This document shows positions 55,502 to 63,379 of a stretch of DNA of 64,000 nucleotides, in pieces. Made by a program: the position numbers and the translations under genes. Position 1 is the stretch's first letter, and each line of letters begins with the position of its first letter. This stretch comes from Komagataeibacter melaceti (lineage in GTDB: Bacteria; Pseudomonadota; Alphaproteobacteria; Acetobacterales; Acetobacteraceae), in contig NZ_QUWV01000041.1 of the NCBI RefSeq assembly GCF_003403295.1, forward strand, positions 1-64,000. Reading direction: 5' to 3'. The notes beneath the pieces are model-generated. The model worked only from the letters and a program-made list of their open reading frames with translations. It ran no database searches and was not told where the DNA came from.

Positions 55502-56516
55502 TGTCGCTTTCAGCGGGAACGGCGCGGGCGAACCTGACCGCCGTGTGCCCGCGCGCGGGGCGGAGGTTGGGCATGACCAGCATGCACCTGTCATAGGGCG
55601 TGCGGATTTCATCGCTACCGTCATGCGCCACCAGTGTTCCCCCCGTGGGCAGTACCATCCCGCTGGGAAAAGGGGTGACGAACCGGAACATGCCCGTGCG
55701 GGCGGTAACCACATCCGTCACCACCATATGCCGCCGCGGGAGCGTGCCACCCGTGGCCTTGACCGGCAACCTGCAGCATGGCCCGATCAGGGACAGGACC
55801 GCCTGCATGGCGCGGGTGACGGTATCCCCATGCCAGTGCTGGCCAGCTTCAAGCAGGCAGGCTGCCGCAGGGTGCGGCCCCCCGTTGAAGCGGGGGTGAT
55901 CAATCAGTCTGCATCCGTTGCGGTGCCCGTTATCGGCCACGCTGAGCGGAACCCCCTTTATCTGCCGCGCCATTTTCCGCCCCGGGCCGGACATGCCGGA
56001 CAGTAACAGCGGCTCACCCGGCCACAGCATGGAATGCAGGTCCAGCAGCCTGTCCGCCGTCAGGATGACCGGCAGCAGGGCACGCGCACGGTCGAGCTCG
56101 TGCGATGTCCGTTCACTTTCCAGCATGGCGGGGGACCAGACACGGTTCATGTCCTCATCCACGCAGCGTGCGCGCGTGGGGTCATCGGGATTGAACTGGT
56201 GCATGGCCTCCGGATTGGCGAAAATGAACGAAAGCCGCCCGCTGCGGGGCCGGATGCGCTCACGCAGCAGCCGGTCCAGCACGATCGCGCCCGCAAATTC
56301 ATTCCCATGGATCAGGCTGACACAGACGGTATGCGGGCCGGGGCTGCGGCCCTCGTAATGCATGACGCCGGGAATGCCACAGTTGCCCCGTATCCATGGG
56401 GAAAGGTCCGGCGGGGTGATGCCGATCTTCCAGCGCGGCAGGGCCGTGGGCGGAGGGGGCAGGCGCTCAAGGAAACGGGTCGGGCGCGCCACACGCACCG
56501 GCAGGCGTTTATCCAT
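55482..56516 (-). CDS. Succinylglutamate desuccinylase/aspartoacylase-family zinc hydrolase
   Basis: A 344-residue M14-like zinc deacylase. Zinc ligands are visible in SLIHGNEFAGAIVLDRLL (His and Glu) and LLDLHSMLWPGEPLL (His); RCVDEDMNRVWS matches the Arg/Asn substrate region of the AstE/AspA family. The substrate is not predictable; no arginine succinyltransferase genes lie near. ATG 56516 follows a small upstream ORF with an ATGGATAA overlap. Confidence 0.8.
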   Translation of the reverse strand: MDKRLPVRVARPTRFLERLPPPPTALPRWKIGITPPDLSPWIRGNCGIPGVMHYEGRSPGPHTVCVSLIHGNEFAGAIVLDRLLRERIRPRSGRLSFIFANPEAMHQFNPDDPTRARCVDEDMNRVWSPAMLESERTSHELDRARALLPVILTADRLLDLHSMLWPGEPLLLSGMSGPGRKMARQIKGVPLSVADNGHRNGCRLIDHPRFNGGPHPAAACLLEAGQHWHGDTVTRAMQAVLSLIGPCCRLPVKATGGTLPRRHMVVTDVVTARTGMFRFVTPFPSGMVLPTGGTLVAHDGSDEIRTPYDRCMLVMPNLRPARGHTAVRFARAVPAESDSPATGQ

Positions 56517-56664
56517 CTGCCCGCATGCCATGCCACGGGCAGTCCGGCCTGCTGGGCCAGCGGTTACATGCGGGCAGGGCATCCACGGTCATCATGGACA
56601 GCAGTTTATCCGGCCAGTCCCCCACGGCAAGGGCACGAACGGGGCCGGGCAGGGCAAAGCGCAT
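56509..56664 (-). CDS. Possible 51-aa ORF overlapping the deacylase start
   Basis: A 51-codon frame starting MRFALPGPVRALAVGDWPDK and ending HGMRADG. Its TAA overlaps the ATG of the next gene (ATGGATAA). It has two Cys near the C-terminus and no visible ribosome site. I do not recognise it; in GC-rich DNA such a frame may be chance. Confidence 0.2.
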   Translation of the reverse strand: MRFALPGPVRALAVGDWPDKLLSMMTVDALPACNRWPSRPDCPWHGMRADG

Positions 56665-56739
56665 GCATGACGCAGATATGACCGGGGGACCGTGGCTAAA
56701 GCCTGTTACCGGTTGCGCCTTATGACGCTAAAGCCCCCT

Positions 56740-57882
56740 TTATTCGGGCAGGGGCGCGATGCGGATGCGCTGGCCCGTCAGGCGTTCGATTTCCTTGAGC
56801 GCATGACGTTCCTCCGGCGCGCACAGGGCTACGGCCATGCCGCGCCGTCCCGCCCGCGCGGTGCGGCCGATCCGGTGCACGTAGGATTCGGGCTGGGGGG
56901 GAATGTCATGGTTGATGACCAGGGCGATGTCATCAATATCAATGCCGCGCGCCATCACGTCGGTCGCTACCAGAACCCCCACGCGGCCCTGACGGAAATC
57001 ACGCAGCATGCGTTCGCGCCGTGCCTGTGAATGCTCACCATGAATGGCTACGGCCGGGGTCAGGGCGGAAATGGCGCGCGCGATGCCATCGGCTTCCTGC
57101 CGCGTGCGGACAAACACCATTACCCGCTGCATGCCGTAATGGCGCAGGCAGGCAAGCGTGGCCTCCGTCTTGTGCCGCATGGGCACGAAAATGGCATATT
57201 GCGCGATACGGGGCGTAGGTGCGTGTTCCACCTCCATGCTGATACGCACGGGACGGTGCAGCAACTTTGCCGCCAGTTCGCTCATGGCCGGGGGGATCGT
57301 GGCGGAAAACAGCAATGTCTGGTGCCGTGGCGGCAGGACGGCGGCGAGGGCGAGCATCTCCTCCGCAAAGCCGGGTTCGAGCATGCGGTCGGCTTCATCC
57401 AGCACGAAGGTACTGGCGGCGGACAGGTCCATCTCGCCCCCGCGCACAAGGTCGGTCACACGCCCAGGCGTGCCCACCACAATGGCGATTCCATCCGCAA
57501 GCGTCCTGACCTGCGCCATGCGCGGCGCACCACCCGTAGCCTGAAGCACGCGCAGGCCGCTCCCGCGCGCCAGCCCGCGCAGTACGCCCGCGATCTGACC
57601 GGCCAGTTCGCGCGTGGGCGACAGGACAAGGCAGCGGATGCGCGTATTGTCCGCCGTGTCACTCCCGTCACCGTGCATGAGCATGGACACGATCGGTGCG
57701 GCGAAGGCGATGGTCTTGCCGCTGCCGGTGCCTGCACGGGCCTCCACATCACGCCCGGACAGGACAGGGGGGATGACCGCCTGCTGGATCTGCGACGGGC
57801 TGGACAGGCCCATGCGCGTCAGGGCGGCGGCCACGCGGCTGTCCAGCCCCATGGCGGAAAATGTCGGTTCTGTCTCGCTCAT
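56740..57882 (-). CDS. DEAD-box RNA helicase
   Basis: A 380-residue DEAD-box protein with only the two RecA-like domains and almost no C-terminal extension. Motifs: FSAMGLDSRVAAALTRMG, ARAGTGSGKTIAF (motif I), LVLSPTRELAGQI (Ia), GTPGRVTDL, LDEADRML (DEAD, motif II), FSATIP (SAT, III), VLVATDVMARGIDI (V) and YVHRIGRTARAGRRG (VI). RhlE-like. Role in rRNA maturation or mRNA decay is inferred. ATG 57882 is set by the family N-terminus. Confidence 0.9.
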   Translation of the reverse strand: MSETEPTFSAMGLDSRVAAALTRMGLSSPSQIQQAVIPPVLSGRDVEARAGTGSGKTIAFAAPIVSMLMHGDGSDTADNTRIRCLVLSPTRELAGQIAGVLRGLARGSGLRVLQATGGAPRMAQVRTLADGIAIVVGTPGRVTDLVRGGEMDLSAASTFVLDEADRMLEPGFAEEMLALAAVLPPRHQTLLFSATIPPAMSELAAKLLHRPVRISMEVEHAPTPRIAQYAIFVPMRHKTEATLACLRHYGMQRVMVFVRTRQEADGIARAISALTPAVAIHGEHSQARRERMLRDFRQGRVGVLVATDVMARGIDIDDIALVINHDIPPQPESYVHRIGRTARAGRRGMAVALCAPEERHALKEIERLTGQRIRIAPLPE

Positions 57883-57964
57883 TGCTGCCCCATAGCGCGG
57901 CTGGCCCGTGGACAAAAGGGGCGAGGGCATTGACGCATGCCTTATCCCCCCGCCAGATGGGCGG

Positions 57965-58915
57965 ATGACCCATTCCCCGGCCCCCGCGACCGTGATCGCC
58001 GCAGACCTTGCCGGCATGCGTTCCCAGACCTTCGGGCTGGCGCGCCGTGCCGGGCTGGAACCCCACCTGCACGCGCTGGTTCCCCGTGGGCTGTGGCGAC
58101 GCATGCCCGCCGCATGGTGGCCTGCGCCGCTTCGCGCGGTGGAACCACTGGATCTGCCCGCTGATTACCGGGACCATCCCGTCATCAGCATCGGTGGGAG
58201 CGGGGGCGCGGTGGGGGCGGCGCTGCGGCGGCAGGGCGCGCGTGTCATACAGGTGCAGAACCCCCGCCTGTCGCCCGCGCGGTTCGATCTGGTCATTGCC
58301 AACCGCCATGACCAGATTTCCGGCCCCAATGTGGTGCTGACCCGCACCGCACTGCATGGCGTGACAGCGCATGTGCTTGAACAGGCGCGGCAGGAATGGG
58401 CGCCCCGGCTTGCCCATCTGCCCCGGCCGCTGGTGGCGGTGCTGGTGGGGGGCGGTAATGGCCGCTTCCGGCTGGGACAGGCGGAGGGGGCGACCCTTGC
58501 AGGGCAACTGGCCACCATGATGCGCCGTGACCGCGTGGGGCTGGCGCTGACGCCATCCCGCCGGACTGACCCGGCGGTCTGTGCGGAACTGCACCACGCG
58601 CTGGACGGGGCGGGGGCGTGGATATGGGACCAGACCGGCCCCAACCCCTATCTCGGCCTGCTGGCCTGCGCGGATGCCATTGTGGTGACGATGGATAGCG
58701 TGTCCATGGTGTCGGAAGCGGTGGCGACGGCCGCGCCGGTCATGGTGGCGGCCCTGCCGGGCAGGTCGCGGCGTATCGGGCATTTCCTGCATGACCTGAC
58801 GCAGGCGGGCCGTATCCGCCCCTTTGCCGGGCGGCTGGAAACATGGCCCGTCACCCCGCTGGATGATACCGAAATCGCGGCCGAGGCGGTGCGGCAGTGC
58901 CTTGGGGCCGGGTAA
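57965..58915 (+). CDS. Elm1-family protein (mitochondrial-fission-ELM1-like, GT-B fold)
   Basis: A 316-residue protein of the ELM1 family seen in plants and alphaproteobacteria. Diagnostic stretches: ISIGGSGGAVGAALRR, QVQNPRLSPARFDLVIANRH, NVVLTRTALHGVT, VAVLVGGGNGRF and VTMDSVSMVSEAVATAAPVM. The C-terminal half resembles nucleotide-sugar-binding GT-B domains. In bacteria the function is unknown. ATG 57965. It is divergent from the helicase gene and followed by the 629-aa protein. Confidence 0.82.
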   Translation: MTHSPAPATVIAADLAGMRSQTFGLARRAGLEPHLHALVPRGLWRRMPAAWWPAPLRAVEPLDLPADYRDHPVISIGGSGGAVGAALRRQGARVIQVQNPRLSPARFDLVIANRHDQISGPNVVLTRTALHGVTAHVLEQARQEWAPRLAHLPRPLVAVLVGGGNGRFRLGQAEGATLAGQLATMMRRDRVGLALTPSRRTDPAVCAELHHALDGAGAWIWDQTGPNPYLGLLACADAIVVTMDSVSMVSEAVATAAPVMVAALPGRSRRIGHFLHDLTQAGRIRPFAGRLETWPVTPLDDTEIAAEAVRQCLGAG

Positions 58916-58965
58916 TGATACAATAACGCTCCCCCTTGGGCGGAGAGTGGAATAGAACTGGCCTC

Positions 58966-60855
58966 ATGCTCGGTATTCGAACCTTTGATCCGCAGGCTGG
59001 CGGCAATATGGCCTACAAGGCCCTGACCCACCCATGGGCAGCGGAAAAACTTGCCCTTCTGGCAGCCGATCTTGCGCAGGGTGGTCCGGTTGCGATCTAT
59101 GACCCGCACGGGATCGCGCAGACCGCACTGGCGCTGCTGCCTGCCCGCATTGCGGTGGCTGGCGTGTACACCCATGATTCGCTTCGGGTCGGGCAACCAT
59201 GTGGCGACATGACCCTGCTGGCGCTGGCCGATCTGCCGCGTACCCCGGCAAAAACCGTATGGGCGCTGGATTTCCGCCACGGGGTTATGGAAAACCGGCT
59301 GTCGGACCTGTTACCCGCGGGCGGCAGGCTGCGCACGCTGGCGGAGGTGCGCCTGCCCGGGAACATGCTGTCGGTCGCGCATGACTATCTCGACGGGCTG
59401 AATTTCGCCACCAACCTCGCTTTTTTCCGTGATACGGCGGAATTTTCCACCCGGCTGGTCTCGGCCAATTACTGGTCACGTTACGGCGCGGACAACGTGC
59501 GCTTCTGGCTGCGGCTGTACGATCAGGCCGGGCAGGTGCTGCATACGTGGGAGGAGGCGGTTCCGCGCGCGGGGCAGGCCATCATCCTTGACAGCGCGGA
59601 GATACGCCAGCGCTTCGGCCTGCCTGAATTCACGGGGCAACTGTTCATCCATGCGATGGGAATCGCCGGGCACGACGTGGTCAAATACGCGCTGGAAACG
59701 CGCGGGCGGGGGGATAACCCCAGCCTGTCGGTCACGCATGACGCCAATGCCTGGCCTGCCGCGCGTTACGCCAACCTGCCTGCGCCCGGCCTGGGGGAGG
59801 ACGTGGTGCTCTGGCTCCAGAACAGTCACGCCCTGCCCGTGGCGTCCGGTGACATGAGCCTCAACCGCATGGGAAGCGAGCGGCACATCCCCATTGCCCG
59901 CGCCCTTGCGCCCTACGAGACCGTGGCCGTGCATATGGGCGACATCATGCCCGATCTGGCATGGCCCGAGCAGATTGAACTGCGTGCCGGTGGCCATGTC
60001 GTGCGCCCGCGCTACGAAATTACGCAGCGCCACCGCACCCGTATCGCGCACCTGAACGTGGAGCGTGCCGACCTGCGGCCTGACCCCGGCATTGAAAAGC
60101 TGGATTCGCGGTTTTTCGGGCGGGGTTACCTGCTGCCATTTCCGGTGCCGGACCCCGCGCGCTACCGCACGCTCGTCCTGCCAGCCCCCATGGCTGAAAA
60201 CCTTGATGACCTGCCGGTGCGGATAGACTGCTTCGATGCGGAGGGGAAAGGGGCCGGATTGCACTTCATGGGCCGCCTGCCGCGCGACCACGCCACGGTG
60301 TGCGATGTCAGTGAACTCATGGCGGCGGAGGGGCATGGGGAACTGGTCTATGACTTCCGCGATGGCGGGCAGGCCGATGGCTGGCTGCATGCCCTGATCC
60401 GGTATGAGGACCGCAGGACCGGGCACGTGGCCGAAACCAGCTTCGGTGCGCATATATTCAATACCGTCATGACCTATCGTGGTGAGCCGCAATCCTATGT
60501 CGGCCCGCCACCGGGGCTGTCCACCCGGCTGTTCCTGACGGCGGCGATTGCCGAACCGTTCAGCTTCTGCACCCTTATCTACCCGTCCTCCGCATCATGG
60601 CGGCCATGTTCGGATACGTCGCTCTACCTGCATGCGGCCGATGGCACGGTGGTTGCACAGGAAAAGGTCACCGTGCCCCAGTCAGGCTCCCGTGCGATCT
60701 GGCCCCACAGGATATTCGGGGAGGCAGCCTTGCTGCGCGCGGGTGAGGGTGCCTATGTCATCATCCGTGACACGACATGCCGCCTGTTTGGCTACCACGG
60801 CCGCATGATGGGGCAGGATGGCCGTTTTTCGGTCGATCACATGTTCGGATTCTGA
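58966..60855 (+). CDS. Unrecognised 629-aa protein with Rossmann-like N-terminus and repeated beta domains
   Basis: I cannot assign a known family. Residues about 38-105 (GGPVAIYDPHGIAQTALALL, then VAGVYTHDSLRVG and VWALDF) look like a Rossmann-type alpha/beta domain without a Gly-rich loop. The rest appears to be four related beta-rich units (about 160-255, 275-360, 410-520, 530-629), each with a strand of the L-L-D--G type followed by a VP/LPRD turn (WLRLYDQAGQVLHTWEEAVP; VRIDCFDAEGKGAG; LYLHAADGTVVAQEKVTVP). It ends FSVDHMFGF. No signal peptide, no TM segment. ATG 58966 is the first reasonable start; ATG at 59008 is an alternative. It lies between the Elm1 gene (50 bases) and a 127-aa protein (88 bases), possibly one operon. 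Confidence 0.8.
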   Translation: MLGIRTFDPQAGGNMAYKALTHPWAAEKLALLAADLAQGGPVAIYDPHGIAQTALALLPARIAVAGVYTHDSLRVGQPCGDMTLLALADLPRTPAKTVWALDFRHGVMENRLSDLLPAGGRLRTLAEVRLPGNMLSVAHDYLDGLNFATNLAFFRDTAEFSTRLVSANYWSRYGADNVRFWLRLYDQAGQVLHTWEEAVPRAGQAIILDSAEIRQRFGLPEFTGQLFIHAMGIAGHDVVKYALETRGRGDNPSLSVTHDANAWPAARYANLPAPGLGEDVVLWLQNSHALPVASGDMSLNRMGSERHIPIARALAPYETVAVHMGDIMPDLAWPEQIELRAGGHVVRPRYEITQRHRTRIAHLNVERADLRPDPGIEKLDSRFFGRGYLLPFPVPDPARYRTLVLPAPMAENLDDLPVRIDCFDAEGKGAGLHFMGRLPRDHATVCDVSELMAAEGHGELVYDFRDGGQADGWLHALIRYEDRRTGHVAETSFGAHIFNTVMTYRGEPQSYVGPPPGLSTRLFLTAAIAEPFSFCTLIYPSSASWRPCSDTSLYLHAADGTVVAQEKVTVPQSGSRAIWPHRIFGEAALLRAGEGAYVIIRDTTCRLFGYHGRMMGQDGRFSVDHMFGF

Positions 60856-60943
60856 TCATGCGTGCTGACATGCCGAACGGGACATATATGCCAGCCCCCG
60901 CGGGCACCATCGCCCCGCCAGTCAAACGGAGCCCGGATGCGCC

Positions 60944-61327
60944 ATGATCGTACAGGACACCAATTTTTTCTGTGACATGCCCGAGGACATGAAATACCTG
61001 CGCGACCGTAATCCGCCGGGCAATTTCATCGAGCAGAACATGATTTTCGTTCTGCCTGACCGGCTGCGCAAATTCCGCCGGAACCTCTTTCACGTGCGGC
61101 GCACGGATTCGGATGCCACGGTCTATGCGCCGCTGTTCCGTATCCGCTGCATAAGCGCGTCAGACCCGGTGCCGGAGGGGTATGACGGCCCGTTCGACGT
61201 ATTTCCGTTCTACACCAATCCCACCCGCAAGCGGCGGCGGACGCTGGATTACTATGTGCTGTTCCTGTTTCAGGACAAGCTGTCCTATGTCCGGTGCCGC
61301 GATGCGCTCGGGCAGGTCCCGGCGTAA
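60944..61327 (+). CDS. Unrecognised 127-aa protein downstream of the repeat protein
   Basis: A basic, aromatic-rich protein: MIVQDTNFFCDMPEDMKYLR, then FHVRRTDSDATVYAPLFRI, PFDVFPFYTNPTRKRRRTLD and a hydrophobic YYVLFLFQDKLSYVRC. It has no signal peptide and no full TM helix. I do not recognise the family. Same strand as, and 88 bases after, the 629-aa protein; the composition (many Phe, Tyr, Arg) is unlike a random frame in GC-rich DNA. Confidence 0.65.
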   Translation: MIVQDTNFFCDMPEDMKYLRDRNPPGNFIEQNMIFVLPDRLRKFRRNLFHVRRTDSDATVYAPLFRIRCISASDPVPEGYDGPFDVFPFYTNPTRKRRRTLDYYVLFLFQDKLSYVRCRDALGQVPA

Positions 61328-61387
61328 AAGCGGGACAGCAGGCGCGGGCTTTGGCGCAAACAGATTTTTATAAAGGGGGAGGCCGGA

Positions 61388-61462
61388 TGGTGGGTGCGAC
61401 AGGGATTGAACCTGTGACCCCCGCCGTGTGAAGGCGATGCTCTACCGCTGAGCTACGCACCC
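61388..61462 (-). tRNA. tRNA-Val (anticodon CAC)
   Basis: Read on the minus strand: acceptor GGGTGCG/CGCACCC, D arm AGCTCAGCGGTAGAGC, anticodon stem TCGCC/GGCGG around TTCACAC (anticodon CAC, reads GTG), T arm ACAGG-TTCAATC-CCTGT, discriminator A and encoded CCA. All arms pair. Confidence 0.96.
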
Positions 61463-61480
61463 ATCCGCTTCGGTGGGGTC

Positions 61481-61509
61481 TTATTAGTCCAGCAGCGCGG
61501 GGGGCGCAA
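61481..61509 (-). promoter_or_regulatory. Candidate promoter for tRNA-Val
   Basis: On the minus strand TTGCGC, 17 bases, TAATAA, ending 18 bases before the tRNA. The -10 is weak; the -35 and spacing equal those in front of tRNA-Gln. Confidence 0.35.
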
Positions 61510-61532
61510 GGGGGAAAAATTCGTCTTTCACG

Positions 61533-63044
61533 CTATTTTCCACCCGGGCGGCGCAGGCGGTAGGCCAGGGCCTCGGCAATATGGCCCCGTTCCACGTCCT
61601 GTGCGGCGGACAGGTCGGCTATGGTGCGGGCCACGCGCAGCAGGCGGGTGAAGCCACGGGCGGAAAGGCGCAGTTTTTCAGCAGCCTGCACGGCAAAGTC
61701 ACGGGCCTGATCAGTTATGCGGAAGGCATCGATCGGGGCTTCCGCATTGCGCAGCGCACCCTGTCGCGCACGCTGCCGCTCCACCGCCGCCATGACCCGC
61801 TGCGCCACGATGGCACTCGATTCACCACCCTGAAGTTCGGCAATACGGGCCAGGGGCATGGGTTCAACGTGCACCGCCATATCCAGCCGGTCCAGCAGCG
61901 GACCGGACAGGCGGGCCTGATAATCCTCCCCACAGCGCGGAGCCTTGCGACATTCCTGCGCCGCATCACCCAGATAACCGCATTTGCACGGGTTCATCGC
62001 GGCAACAAGCTGGAAGCGGGCAGGGTAGGTGACATGGGCGGCGGCGCGGGCGATGGATATGGTGCCGGTTTCCATTGGCTGGCGCAGGATCTCCAGCGCG
62101 GAGCGGGCGAATTCAGGCAGTTCATCCAGAAACAGCACGCCACGGTGCGCAAGGCTGACCTCGCCGGGCCGCGCGCGGGCACCGCCACCGCTCAGGGCTG
62201 CCGGACTGCTGGAATGGTGCGGATCACGGAAAGGGGGACGATGGACGGGCTGTCCATTTTCCAGCAATCCGCCAATGCTGTGAATCCGGCTTATTTCCAG
62301 CATTTCCGCCGTGGTCAGGTCAGGCAATATGCCCGGCAGGCGTGCGGCCAGCATGGATTTTCCTGCGCCGGGCGGGCCAACCATCAGGAGCGAGTGGCGT
62401 CCGGCGGCGGCAATTTCCAGCGCGCGGCGGCCGGTTTCCATGCCACGAATATCCGCCAGGTCGGGCAGGGCGGTCAGGTCGGGTATGATGTGGGGCGGCA
62501 GTTCAACCGGCTCGATGATCTGCTGGCCACGGAAATGGTTGAGGAGTGCGGGCAGGGAGGGAACGGCAAGGATATCCATCTCGTCACTGGCCCAGCGGGC
62601 CTCGACACCCTGAGTTGCCGGGCAGATCAGCCCCAGTGACTGCGCCGCCGCCGTCATGGCCGCGGGCAGCACGCCACGGACCGGATTAACGCCGCCATCA
62701 AGCGAGAGTTCGCCCAGCGCCGCGTAACGCTGCGTCAGGTCACCCGGAAGCAGCCCCATGACCATGAGCAGCGCCAGGGCGATGGGCAGATCGAAATGCG
62801 AGCCTTCCTTCATCAGGTCGGCGGGCACCAGATTGACCACGATGCGCTTGGCGGGCAGTGCCAGACCCATGGCGGACAGGGCCGCGCGCACGCGCTCACG
62901 CGATTCATTGACGGCCTTGTCCGGCAGGCCGACGATCAGGAATGACGGCAGGCCCACGGCAAGCTGGACCTCGACTTTGACAGGAACGGCTTCGATACCG
63001 GAAAAGGCAAAACCGGAGATGGATGCGAGCGCCGTATCAGTCAT
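61533..63044 (-). CDS. comM: YifB-family AAA+ ATPase (ComM)
   Basis: A 503-residue Mg-chelatase-like AAA+ protein: the N-terminal Lon-protease-like domain (FSGIEAVPVKVEVQLAVGLP, VGLPDKAVNESRERVRAAL), Walker A GPPGAGKSMLAARLPGILP, RPPFRDPHHSSSPAAL, Walker B GVLFLDELPEF, and the zinc-like CKCGYLGD...CRKAPRC pattern. ComM is a hexameric helicase that aids branch migration in natural transformation. ATG 63044 gives the family N-terminus; the frame is open 12 codons upstream. Confidence 0.92.
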   Translation of the reverse strand: MTDTALASISGFAFSGIEAVPVKVEVQLAVGLPSFLIVGLPDKAVNESRERVRAALSAMGLALPAKRIVVNLVPADLMKEGSHFDLPIALALLMVMGLLPGDLTQRYAALGELSLDGGVNPVRGVLPAAMTAAAQSLGLICPATQGVEARWASDEMDILAVPSLPALLNHFRGQQIIEPVELPPHIIPDLTALPDLADIRGMETGRRALEIAAAGRHSLLMVGPPGAGKSMLAARLPGILPDLTTAEMLEISRIHSIGGLLENGQPVHRPPFRDPHHSSSPAALSGGGARARPGEVSLAHRGVLFLDELPEFARSALEILRQPMETGTISIARAAAHVTYPARFQLVAAMNPCKCGYLGDAAQECRKAPRCGEDYQARLSGPLLDRLDMAVHVEPMPLARIAELQGGESSAIVAQRVMAAVERQRARQGALRNAEAPIDAFRITDQARDFAVQAAEKLRLSARGFTRLLRVARTIADLSAAQDVERGHIAEALAYRLRRPGGK

Positions 63045-63379
63045 GACGTGATGATGCCGGATACCGGCGAGTTTGGCCATGATGGTGCGTGGAAATGATA
63101 TGCGGGCCAGATATCGGGTTTAACAGCGGCCAGACATGCCCGGCTCCATATTTGTTGGCATAATATTTCTTATAAAACTTTTGGATGTGCGTGAGAGGGG
63201 ACGCCTGACCCGCTTTCCCGCTCCCGCTTTTTCCCACATCGCTGTGCAGGTTCCTGCACAATACCATGGGCCAGAAAACGGGTTTCAGGCACCGTGGCCA
63301 TTGCGCCACGGGCCTGATCCCCTGCCACATGTAACTTACAGGTTTTGTGTAACCGCCCCGTCAGGCCCGGATCGTGCAA
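63045..63379. other. Gene-free region between dnaB and comM
   Basis: No gene supported in 335 bases. It holds a perfect 18-bp palindrome (63243-63260), a GC-rich stem CCGTGGC/GCCACGG near 63293-63312, which might end the dnaB transcript, and an AT-rich segment (about 63150-63185) that could hold the comM promoter. Confidence 0.5.
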
